From Lysobacter antibioticus (GTDB lineage: Bacteria; Pseudomonadota; Gammaproteobacteria; Xanthomonadales; Xanthomonadaceae), in contig NZ_JMTZ01000062.1 of the NCBI RefSeq assembly GCF_000731095.1, positions 1 to 38,583 of the forward strand: DNA of 38,583 nucleotides, read 5' to 3'. The notes under the pieces are model-generated. The model saw only the letters and a list, made by a program, of their open reading frames with translations. It was not told the origin of the DNA and did not search any database. Shown here piece by piece: positions 32,901 through 38,583 of the stretch (position 1 is its first letter; the number at the start of each line of letters is the position of its first letter). Position numbers and translations under genes: made by a program.

Positions 32901-35900
32901 CTGGTCGCGGCGGTCGAAGCGGCGTTCGTGCGAAACGTAGCGGTACAGCCCCGAATCCTGCTTGGTCAGCACCGATACGTAGCGTTTCTCGACCACCACC
33001 GCGCGCAGGCCGGCGACCGTCTTCGGCTTGCCGTCCTGGCCGATGGCCAGCAATTGCAAGGCGCGCTTGGCGCCGCGCTGGATGTAGTTCAGGTCGTCCT
33101 GCGACTTGATGCCGACCAGGTGATCGTTGCTCGACACCAGGGCGCTGGTCTGGGCGGCGACGTTGCGGCCGCTGCCGGGTTCGAAGGCCCGGGCGAGGAA
33201 GCTCAGCTGATAGGTCGCACGCTCGTACTTGGTCAGATCGAGCTTGAACTCGGCCCGACCTTCGGCGTTGGTGGTCTGGTCGCTGAGCGATTCGTCGTAG
33301 CCTTCCTTGGCGCGTTGCGGGTCGAAGAACTGATAGCCCGGATAGGCCGGGAAGCTCGGGAAGGCCGGGCGCAGCACCATCGTGCCTTCGACGCGGCGCT
33401 GCTGCGCGGGCGTGCCGAACAGGTTCTCGGCATCGACCTGGGCGGCGAGCTGTTCGGGCTTGATCCAGCCATTGGGGTTCTCCGCCGACAGCTTGGCCTT
33501 GACCCGCATGGTGTCGGGGGCGAACTCGCGCACCTGCACCGAGGTCGAGCCGATGGTGGTGCGCTTGTCGTCGCGGCCGAGCAGGAACAACTGCACCTGC
33601 CAGGTACCGCTCGGCGCGCTGTCGCTCGGGGTGAAGCTGGCGCTCTCGAAACCGCTGGCGCTGAGCTTGAGTCGCTCGCGCTTGGCGACGGTGCCGCGCG
33701 GATCGGTGAACTCCCATTCCAGCGGCAGACCGGTCAGGGCGCGCTTCCAGTCGGCGGCGCGCACGATCATGCCGATGTTGACGGTGTCGCCGGGCCGGTA
33801 CAGGCCGCGGTCGGAGAACAGGAAGGCGTTGAGTGCGCCGGCCTCCAGGTCGTTGGGCTCGCCGCCGATGTCGAAACGCGAATAGTCCAGGGTGCGGTCG
33901 TGGTCGCCGATCGGCAGGAACGAATAATCCTCGCCCTGGCTCACGGTCAGCATGGTCGGCTGCTTCTCGCGCTTGAAGCCTTTCAGCGAGGGCAACTGGG
34001 CGCGGCCGCTGGCGTCGGTCTCGGCTTCGACCAGGGTTTCGCCGTTGCGGGCGACCGCGCGCACGCGCGCGCCGGCGACCGGCGCGCCGTTCGACAGCGA
34101 TTGCACGAACACGTCGCGGCGGCCGTCGAGTGCCTGCTTGACCGCCATGCCCAGGTCGGTGAGCACCACCAGGCGGCTGTCCTCTTCGCTGCCGGCATCG
34201 TCGGCCAGGGTTTCCTCGGCGCTGCGTTTCTTGTCGTCTTCGTCGAGCGTGCGCAGGCTCAGCAGGAACACGCCGCGGCGGCCGGGCTTGAGGTATTGGC
34301 CGAGGTCGACGCCTTCGTAATGGGCCTTGGCCGGATTTTCGGCCGGCAGGGTCAGGCGTTTTTCCTCGCGCTCGACCAGGCTGTCGGCGGACAGGTTGTA
34401 GAAGCTGGGTTTGGCGTAGCTGCCTTCGTTGTTGAAGACCAGGTGCTGGATTTGCTCAGGCAGCACGCGAGCGATTTCCAGACGCGCGCCGGCGACGTTG
34501 CGCGAGACCAGGCTGATCCGGCGCTCGCCGCGCAGCGACAGCAACGCGCCTTCGCCGACGAAGCGCAACAGTTTCGGGTAGTCGGGCACGGTGGCGACCG
34601 TGGTGTGGGGCGCGCCGAGCATGAAACCGCCGAAGGCCTTCAGGCCCTTGTCGACGCGCACATAGATACGGCGGCCGGGCGGGGCCTGGAACTTCAAGCT
34701 GTGGGTCTCGACGTATTCGCGTTCGGTCGGCACCGCGCTCAGCGGCAGCGGCGTGGCGTGCTTGAGCACCGCCTCGTCGACGTCGTCGCGGCTCCAAGTG
34801 TAGGCGCCGCTCTGTTGCGCGGCGGGGCGGCGCGGGTCCTTGACCGGCAGCAGCCAGGCGCGCACGGCGCCGGCGACTTCGCTGTCGCGCATGGCGTTGT
34901 TGAAGCTCAGCACCAGCACTTGTTCGGGCTCGAAGCGCTCGTTGTCGACCAGCGCGGCGGCGACGTCGGTGACGTTGACGCTGTACAGCGAGGGCAGGGC
35001 GACGGTGGCGTTGAGCGCCTCGGCGCTGCCGCTGCCGCCCAGGGTGCTGACGATGCCGGCGGCGAGTTCGAGCTTGAGGCTGCCGCCGTTCTCCGGCAGG
35101 GTCAGCGGCTGCGAATGGATCCAGGCTTTGAGCCGGCCCTTTTCGTCGTAGTTGACCGTGTACTTCGGCGCCGCCAACGCGGTGCCGGCGCCGTCGGCGA
35201 GCTTGAGGACGATGCGGCGTTCGAGCTGGGCGGCATCGACCGGGTGCGAGAACTTGAGTTCGTACACGCCTTTCTTGAGCGCGGGGTCTTGCGGGTCCTG
35301 GTAGAACTCGCTGCTGGCGATCTGCGCGGTGAACGGCGCGGTCTCGAACTCGAACTGATACTCCTGCAGCACCACCTTGGGGGCGAGGCTGAGCTTGGGA
35401 TCGAGTTCGACCGTATAGCGGGTCTTGACCGGCCAGTCGGCCGAGGGCTTGAACACCAGGGTCTTGTCGTCTTCCCAGCGCCATGCGCCCTTGAGTTCGG
35501 GGCTTAGGGTCACGCCGGCCGGCGCCAGGCCGACTTGCTTGATGGGTGCAGCCGTGTCGGAGAAGGTCAGGCGCAGGCTGTCGACTTCGGCCGGCGCGCG
35601 CGTGTAGTCGGTCAGTGCCGGGGTGTGGACTTCGACGTCCAGCGCACCGGGAACGATCGGCTTGGGCCGGGTGGCAAGCCAATAGCCGAGCGTGCCGACC
35701 AGGATCAGGCCGAGCACGCTGCGCAGGTACAGCCTGGGGCGTTGCCGCACCCGGGCGAGCACGGCCGCGAGCCAGGCCGGAGGGACCCAGTCGACCTGGC
35801 CGAACAGGGAGCGCGAAGCCCGCGCCCAGGGTGTGGCGCGGCCGGCGTCGCCGGCCTCCGCGGTGGGAGCCGGTTGCGACGGCGAGTCGGTGTTTTGCAT
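29976..35900 (-). CDS. Bacterial alpha-2-macroglobulin with thioester motif
   Basis: A 1974-residue envelope protein. A cytoplasmic tail is followed by one membrane helix near residues 59-76 (YLRSVLGLILVGTLGYWLA), not a lipobox, so it is membrane-anchored unlike lipoprotein YfhM of E. coli. Successive macroglobulin-like domains follow, with FSDRGLYRPGDTVNIGMIVR marking MG3/MG4 and QTEALVRGDFVLTPTVPTHVAPGDEF near the C-terminal third. The thioester motif is C1471-T-E-Q1474 in YPHQCTEQL, at the start of the helical thioester domain. An acidic stretch near residue 1870 (SDEGSEGCEEECEDGGEEDGQ) is unusual. These proteins trap attacking proteases by covalent capture. It is the first gene of the operon with pbpC. 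Confidence 0.95.
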   Translation of the reverse strand: MQNTDSPSQPAPTAEAGDAGRATPWARASRSLFGQVDWVPPAWLAAVLARVRQRPRLYLRSVLGLILVGTLGYWLATRPKPIVPGALDVEVHTPALTDYTRAPAEVDSLRLTFSDTAAPIKQVGLAPAGVTLSPELKGAWRWEDDKTLVFKPSADWPVKTRYTVELDPKLSLAPKVVLQEYQFEFETAPFTAQIASSEFYQDPQDPALKKGVYELKFSHPVDAAQLERRIVLKLADGAGTALAAPKYTVNYDEKGRLKAWIHSQPLTLPENGGSLKLELAAGIVSTLGGSGSAEALNATVALPSLYSVNVTDVAAALVDNERFEPEQVLVLSFNNAMRDSEVAGAVRAWLLPVKDPRRPAAQQSGAYTWSRDDVDEAVLKHATPLPLSAVPTEREYVETHSLKFQAPPGRRIYVRVDKGLKAFGGFMLGAPHTTVATVPDYPKLLRFVGEGALLSLRGERRISLVSRNVAGARLEIARVLPEQIQHLVFNNEGSYAKPSFYNLSADSLVEREEKRLTLPAENPAKAHYEGVDLGQYLKPGRRGVFLLSLRTLDEDDKKRSAEETLADDAGSEEDSRLVVLTDLGMAVKQALDGRRDVFVQSLSNGAPVAGARVRAVARNGETLVEAETDASGRAQLPSLKGFKREKQPTMLTVSQGEDYSFLPIGDHDRTLDYSRFDIGGEPNDLEAGALNAFLFSDRGLYRPGDTVNIGMIVRAADWKRALTGLPLEWEFTDPRGTVAKRERLKLSASGFESASFTPSDSAPSGTWQVQLFLLGRDDKRTTIGSTSVQVREFAPDTMRVKAKLSAENPNGWIKPEQLAAQVDAENLFGTPAQQRRVEGTMVLRPAFPSFPAYPGYQFFDPQRAKEGYDESLSDQTTNAEGRAEFKLDLTKYERATYQLSFLARAFEPGSGRNVAAQTSALVSSNDHLVGIKSQDDLNYIQRGAKRALQLLAIGQDGKPKTVAGLRAVVVEKRYVSVLTKQDSGLYRYVSHERRFDRRDQALALAGGRENVSLTTDQPGDFVLEVRAADGKVLNQIGYQIAGAANLSRSLERNAELSLNLSKPSYKPGETIEISVRAPYAGSGLITLERDRVYAHAWFRADSNASVQKIVVPADFEGNGYVNVQFLRDPNSDEIYMSPLSYGVAPFAVDRSARTQPIKVSLPRVTKPGTPMTADVVTQGKARVVLFAVDEGILQVARYRVGDPLDHFFRKKMLQVDTAQILDLLLPEFSRIAGQAAPGGDGEGGMAKHLNPFKRKSEKPAVWWSGIVDVDGQHQFKFTLPDHFNGQVRVVAVAVTPERVGVFQTEALVRGDFVLTPTVPTHVAPGDEFDLPVGVANTIEGAKAAAKVAVNLQLPPSLTLVGAAPAPVSIAPRGETTVRFRVRAGQALGAVPVAIQASSGAFKAQRRIELSLRPAVVARQDLIAGRATQRTVIQPLRRMYDQRATRQLSASVSPLVALDGLTAYLSDYPHQCTEQLLSGAFPALVLQSHPELGKVVGPGAGQPKQNIVDVLRSRQNSEGGLGLWTATPQADAFVTAYAALYLIEARERGQPIPEDLLKSLNGYLESLAADRSGNDLATLRSRAFAVYLLVRQGRTASNLLSSVHEQIKRDQPKTWENDSAGLLIAASYQLLQQDKAARPLAVKAFTRANRSAGAAPGPYAYYYDGGIDQAWTVYLLNRHFGALAKDQLKPVALERLLDPLRNNSYNTLSSALTVLAMDAYANAQPAQATPALEAAGKDGKSRRIGSSQGLIARGAFTGGDLRLWVAPAGPVPAWYLVNQSGYDRAAPKAVQDRGLEVVRDYLDAAGKPITALKQGQEITVRLRVRALGAPARGNIAIVDLLPGGFEPVMQYAAASVTDEAASSDEGSEGCEEECEDGGEEDGQPSRDGGEQNAAPQQTLALPGSSFLPDHVEQREDRIVLYGGVGSEVVEFRYSVRANNTGKFIVPPVYAESMYERSVYAQGGPAGQLQVDAPKP

Positions 35901-36220
35901 TGCGGGTGTTCCAATCCGTGGTGCTGTGGCTAGTGCCGGGCCAGTGCGATCCGTTGCCTGGCCGGTCCCCGTGTTCGTCCCTTTCCCGACCGCGCCGGGC
36001 GCTTGCGCGCGGCACTGCGTGATCGATCGATGGCCTAGACCGGAATGTTAGAAAAACGTTCCTGCCGTTCGTCGGAATCCTAAGGATTTTTTAACGCCTT
36101 GGGTATCGCCGCTTGCGACGGCGGCCAAGGACCCACCCCGCGCAGGCGGTACCCCCGGCACTTGGTCGCCTCGTCCCCGAACGCTTAAGCTCGGGGCCGT
36201 TTTGCACTGTGGGAGCTGGC
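35901..36220. other. Divergent control region upstream of the macroglobulin operon
   Basis: 320 bp. It holds an operator-like dyad at 36042-36062 and GATCGATCGAT at 36021-36031. TTTTTTAA around 36088-36095 is locally AT-rich and could be part of a promoter. No gene is seen. Confidence 0.5.
36042..36062. promoter_or_regulatory. Imperfect dyad GGAATGTT / AACGTTCC
   Basis: Seven of eight bases pair across a 5-nt A-rich centre, about 150 bp upstream of the macroglobulin start and 160 bp upstream of the small membrane protein. The regulator is unknown. Confidence 0.35.
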
Positions 36221-36373
36221 ATGGACATCGTGGCGATCGTGATGGTGGCGTTGGGGCTGTACCTGGCCTTCAAGCTGGTCGGCTTCCTGCTGAAGTCGGC
36301 GATGTGGCTGCTGGTCCTGGCAGGGCTCTACTACTTGATCGCACCGCTCGCCGGTTGGCCCGTGCCCTGGTGA
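36221..36373 (+). CDS. Small membrane protein, 50 residues
   Basis: A 50-residue hydrophobic protein: MDIVAIVMVALGLYLAFKLV, then GFLLKSAMWLLVLAGLYYLIAPLAGWPVPW. Two membrane helices joined near Lys-18 and Lys-26 fit best. GGGAGC lies 6 bp before the ATG at 36221, and the start directly at the first helix is more convincing than the longer upstream frame. No family was recognised. It is 51 bp upstream of the next gene and probably shares its transcript. Confidence 0.7.
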   Translation: MDIVAIVMVALGLYLAFKLVGFLLKSAMWLLVLAGLYYLIAPLAGWPVPW

Positions 36374-36423
36374 GCGCCGCTGCGCCGTCGTCTTCGTCCC
36401 CGTCGCAAGGAAACCGACTCGCC

Positions 36424-36894
36424 ATGAACGACCGCACCGACGCCGTACCCGCCCATTGGCATGCAGACACCCAGGACGCCGGACGCCTGGTCCGGGCCGT
36501 CTACGAATGCATTTCCGGCCCGGCCGGCACGCCGCGCGACTGGGCGCGCTTCCGTTACCTGCAGCACCCGCGCGCGCTGAGCCTGCGCACCGTGGTCGAG
36601 GCCGACGGTACGACCCGCGCGGCGGTGTTCGACGTCGACAGCTACATCGCCGACGTCGAGGCCTTCTTCGCCGGCAACGACTTCCACGAAGTCGAGACCG
36701 ACCAGCGGATCGAACGCTTCGGCCAGATCGCCCATATCTGGAGCAAGTACGAGGCGCGGCCGACGCCGGACTCGACGACCGTGCTCAAGCGCGGCGCCAA
36801 CAGCATCCAGCTCTGCCACGAACAGGGGCGCTGGTGGGTGTTCTGCACGGTCTGGGACAACGAGCGCGAAGGGCTGCGCTTCGATCTGTTCTGA
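36424..36894 (+). CDS. NTF2-like hypothetical protein
   Basis: A 156-residue soluble protein. AGRLVRAVYECISGPAGTPRDWARFRYLQHP, DVDSYIADVEAFFAGNDFHEVE, RIERFGQIAHIWSKYEARP and WWVFCTVWDNEREGLRFDLF are in the order seen in SnoaL/DUF4440-type NTF2-like folds: a helical N-terminus, then long strands ending in a Trp-rich strand. The family is usually of unknown function, sometimes with a catalytic or ligand-binding pocket. AAGGAAA lies about 9 bp before the ATG at 36424. No signal peptide is present. A hairpin follows at 36902-36925. Confidence 0.78.
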   Translation: MNDRTDAVPAHWHADTQDAGRLVRAVYECISGPAGTPRDWARFRYLQHPRALSLRTVVEADGTTRAAVFDVDSYIADVEAFFAGNDFHEVETDQRIERFGQIAHIWSKYEARPTPDSTTVLKRGANSIQLCHEQGRWWVFCTVWDNEREGLRFDLF

Positions 36895-37202
36895 AGGCAT
36901 GAGCGATAGGCGTTGAGCCATCGCTGCAAACGCCTCGTCGGTTTTCCGGGCCCCTCTCCATGCACGTGGGGAGGGAGCGCCGCTTGTGAGCGATAGGCTC
37001 GCAGCGTCCGGAACGTTCTGTGTTCGGGCCGGGTGGGGTTGAAGTGAGGGCCGAAGCCCAGCGCCCCGACATCGACACGTCGTCACCGCCATGTCAGCGT
37101 CGCCTACGCAACACAGCATCGCGTCCGATCCAAGCGGGGCAGCGCTGAATTCGCCCCGCATCGCCCCCAGATCGAAGGCAACTACGTTCCGAGCGCGACC
37201 GC
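36895..37202. other. Intergenic region, 308 bp
   Basis: It contains the hairpin described below and nothing else recognisable. GAGCGATAGGC occurs twice (36901 and about 36989). Confidence 0.5.
36902..36925 (+). terminator. Hairpin just after the NTF2-like gene
   Basis: AGCGAT-a-GGC / GCC-ATCGCT with one bulged A and a 5-nt loop, 8 bp after the stop. There is no T-run, so terminator function is uncertain. Confidence 0.4.
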
Positions 37203-38189
37203 ATGCTGCCGTTTTCCGTACTCGACCTGGCGCCCGTCACCGAAGGCAGCGACACCCGCCAGGCCTTCGCCAACAGCCTCGACCTGGCCCGACATGCCGA
37301 GCGCCTGGGCTATAACCGCTATTGGCTCGCCGAACACCACAACATGCCGGGCATCGCCAGCGCCGCGACTGCGGTGCTGATCGGCCATATCGCCGGCGGC
37401 ACCTCGACCATTCGAGTGGGCGCCGGCGGCATCATGCTGCCGAACCACGCGCCGCTGCAGGTCGCCGAACAGTTCGGCACCTTGGCTTCGCTGTACCCGG
37501 ACCGCATCGACCTCGGCCTGGGACGCGCGCCCGGCACCGACCATGCGACTGCGCGCGCGCTGCGTCGCTATTACGACGGCGCCGACAGCTTTCCGCAGGA
37601 CGTCAGTGAATTGCTGCATTACTTCGAACCGGTGCAACCCGGGCAAGCGGTGCGCGCCGTGCCCGGCGCCGGCCTTGAGGTGCCGGTGTGGCTGTTGGGA
37701 TCGAGTTTGTTCAGCGCGCGCCTGTCGGCCGCGCTGGGTCTGCCGTTCGCCTTCGCTTCGCACTTCGCCCCGGATGCGATGGACGAAGCCCTGAGCCTGT
37801 ACCGCCGCGACTTCCAGCCGTCGTCGCGGCTGCAGCGCCCGCACGCGATGCTGGCCTTGAACGTAGTCGCTGCCGACGACAGCGCCGCGGCCAAGCGTTT
37901 GTTCACCACCCAGCAACAAGCCTTCGTCAACCTGCGCCGCGGCCGCCCGGGTTTGATCCCGCCGCCGATCGACGACATCGAAACCTTCTGGACCCCGATC
38001 GAAAAAGCCGGTGTCGCCCAGGCCCTGGCCTGCGCCGTGGTCGGCGATGCCGGTGAGGTGCGCGAGGGCATCGCCGCCTTCATCGAACGGCACCGGCCGG
38101 ACGAATTGATGCTGACCGCGAACATCTACGACCATGCGGCGCGCTTGCGTTCGTTCGAAATCGCCGCCGAGGTATGTCGTGCGGTGTAG
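37203..38189 (+). CDS. LLM-class flavin-dependent oxidoreductase (luciferase-like)
   Basis: A 328-residue protein of the bacterial luciferase-like, F420/FMN-binding superfamily, group 1 (YhbW-like). It opens [21 protein letters not shown], then [65 protein letters not shown] and [16 protein letters not shown], all standard for the family's TIM barrel. [29 protein letters not shown] is the typical flavin-phosphate region. The ATG at 37203 starts at the first strand. It is a stand-alone gene; the electron partner and substrate are unknown, and membership does not imply light emission. Confidence 0.93.
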   Translation: MLPFSVLDLAPVTEGSDTRQAFANSLDLARHAERLGYNRYWLAEHHNMPGIASAATAVLIGHIAGGTSTIRVGAGGIMLPNHAPLQVAEQFGTLASLYPDRIDLGLGRAPGTDHATARALRRYYDGADSFPQDVSELLHYFEPVQPGQAVRAVPGAGLEVPVWLLGSSLFSARLSAALGLPFAFASHFAPDAMDEALSLYRRDFQPSSRLQRPHAMLALNVVAADDSAAAKRLFTTQQQAFVNLRRGRPGLIPPPIDDIETFWTPIEKAGVAQALACAVVGDAGEVREGIAAFIERHRPDELMLTANIYDHAARLRSFEIAAEVCRAV

Positions 38190-38196
38190 ATCGACG

Positions 38197-38220
38197 GTAG
38201 GAGCGACGTAAGTCGCGACC
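38197..38220 (+). repeat. REP-like hairpin, copy 4 (GTAA loop)
   Basis: GTAGGA, stem GCGAC, loop GTAA, stem GTCGC, GACC. The stem differs from copies 1-3 by a compensatory G-C to A-T change. Confidence 0.85.
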
Positions 38221-38280
38221 GCGGGATGCGCAGACGTCGGAGCGCCTTCGAGATTGATCGGAGCTGTTAACTATCGCGGT

Positions 38281-38304
38281 GTAGGAGCGACGCAAGTCGC
38301 GACC
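38281..38304 (+). repeat. REP-like hairpin, copy 5 (GCAA loop)
   Basis: GTAGGA, stem GCGAC, loop GCAA, stem GTCGC, GACC, in direct orientation 84 bp after copy 4. Confidence 0.85.
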
Positions 38305-38348
38305 ACGCGCCTTGCAGACGCCGCGCTCCTACCCTGGTAGCGTCGTTG

Positions 38349-38372
38349 TTCTTGTTCTTGTTCTTGTTCTTG
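38349..38372. repeat. Hexanucleotide microsatellite (TTCTTG)4
   Basis: Four perfect units, with imperfect units at both ends (GTTG and CGCTTG). It is a second 6-bp microsatellite in the window, with a different sequence from the one at the left end. Confidence 0.9.
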
Positions 38373-38431
38373 CGCTTGCTGTAGCTGTGCGTCGCTCGGC
38401 ACTCGCGAAGTGCAATGGAAGACCCGGAGGG

Positions 38432-38453
38432 CGGCGCGCAGGGATGCGCGCCG
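38432..38453 (+). terminator. Intrinsic terminator
   Basis: Perfect 9-bp stem CGGCGCGCA / TGCGCGCCG with loop GGGA, followed by TTTTT. It is the best-formed terminator in the tail, 240 bp after the LLM gene. Confidence 0.8.
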
Positions 38454-38551
38454 TTTTTCATCGAGACAGGGACGTCCCGTATGAAAAATCCCCGCGGAGG
38501 CACCGCTCGTGCGGGCCCTTGATTCACAGAAAAGCATTTTTCTTTGGTTAC

Positions 38552-38581
38552 CTTTCTTTTGTTGCTTATGACAAAAGAAAG
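38552..38581. repeat. AT-rich inverted repeat at the window end
   Basis: CTTTCTTTTGT / ACAAAAGAAAG, 11 bp perfect with an 8-nt loop, flanked by TTAC on the left and by TA on the right where the window stops. Similar TTTGGTTACCTTTCTTT elements are common between Lysobacter genes, from memory. Confidence 0.75.
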
Positions 38582-38583
38582 TA

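Larger units (their letters stand above)
38190..38583. other. Repeat-rich tail of the window
   Basis: About 390 bp with no convincing gene: two REP-like units, a (TTCTTG)4 microsatellite, a terminator hairpin and an AT-rich inverted repeat cut by the window end. Confidence 0.75.

Noticed and set aside
31437-35507. 1356-residue plus-strand open frame opposite the macroglobulin gene
   Set aside because: It is low-complexity and lacks any domain. The minus-strand gene has full family features across the same span.

Overview
The window is GC-rich chromosomal DNA that reads like a Xanthomonadaceae genome, most likely Lysobacter. The support is the gene families, a short GTAG-headed REP-like hairpin (five copies), the dispersed repeat containing TCCCCGC-GAAG-GCGGGGA, and an AT-rich inverted repeat running off the right end. 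No rRNA, tRNA, CRISPR array, insertion sequence or integrase was seen.

Left part (1-3825). A two-gene minus-strand operon (zinc-independent alcohol dehydrogenase/quinone reductase, then an MFS exporter) is divergent from soxR. The gap holds a SoxR-box-like dyad inside a promoter with a 19-bp spacer, so this looks like a self-contained response unit for redox-active compounds. A DUF1993 gene follows.

Surface region (4391-15324). This is the most unusual part. It has a small secreted protein with one cadherin-like/tandem-95 domain, a DUF6916-like protein, a GNAT acetyltransferase, three paralogous phage-tail-collar (Mdp-type) proteins of exactly 176 residues each, and, divergently, a giant type V autotransporter whose passenger is about 14 He_PIG-type Ig modules plus cadherin-like modules. 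The giant gene is broken by a perfect 46-bp tandem duplication. Removing one copy restores a single 2223-residue frame. This could be a slipped-strand on/off switch, a recent mutation or an assembly error.

Middle part (15670-27434). Mostly single housekeeping or hypothetical genes: an HD-domain protein, an HPF/RaiA-like ribosome factor, trhO, a lipoprotein, a YebY-like DUF2511 protein followed by an unknown gene, a BaiN/HI0933-type flavoprotein, a serine beta-lactamase-like hydrolase, an HSL-type esterase, a cold-shock/membrane/excalibur fusion, a sorbosone-dehydrogenase-like lipoprotein and a secreted hypothetical. Gaps hold dispersed repeats, including an 84/85-bp two-hairpin element present twice.

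Right part (27544-38583). A two-gene minus-strand operon encodes a bacterial alpha-2-macroglobulin with a CTEQ thioester motif and penicillin-binding protein 1C, a known pairing that traps foreign proteases and repairs peptidoglycan. Then come a 50-residue membrane protein, an unknown soluble protein, an LLM-class flavin oxidoreductase, and a repeat-rich tail.
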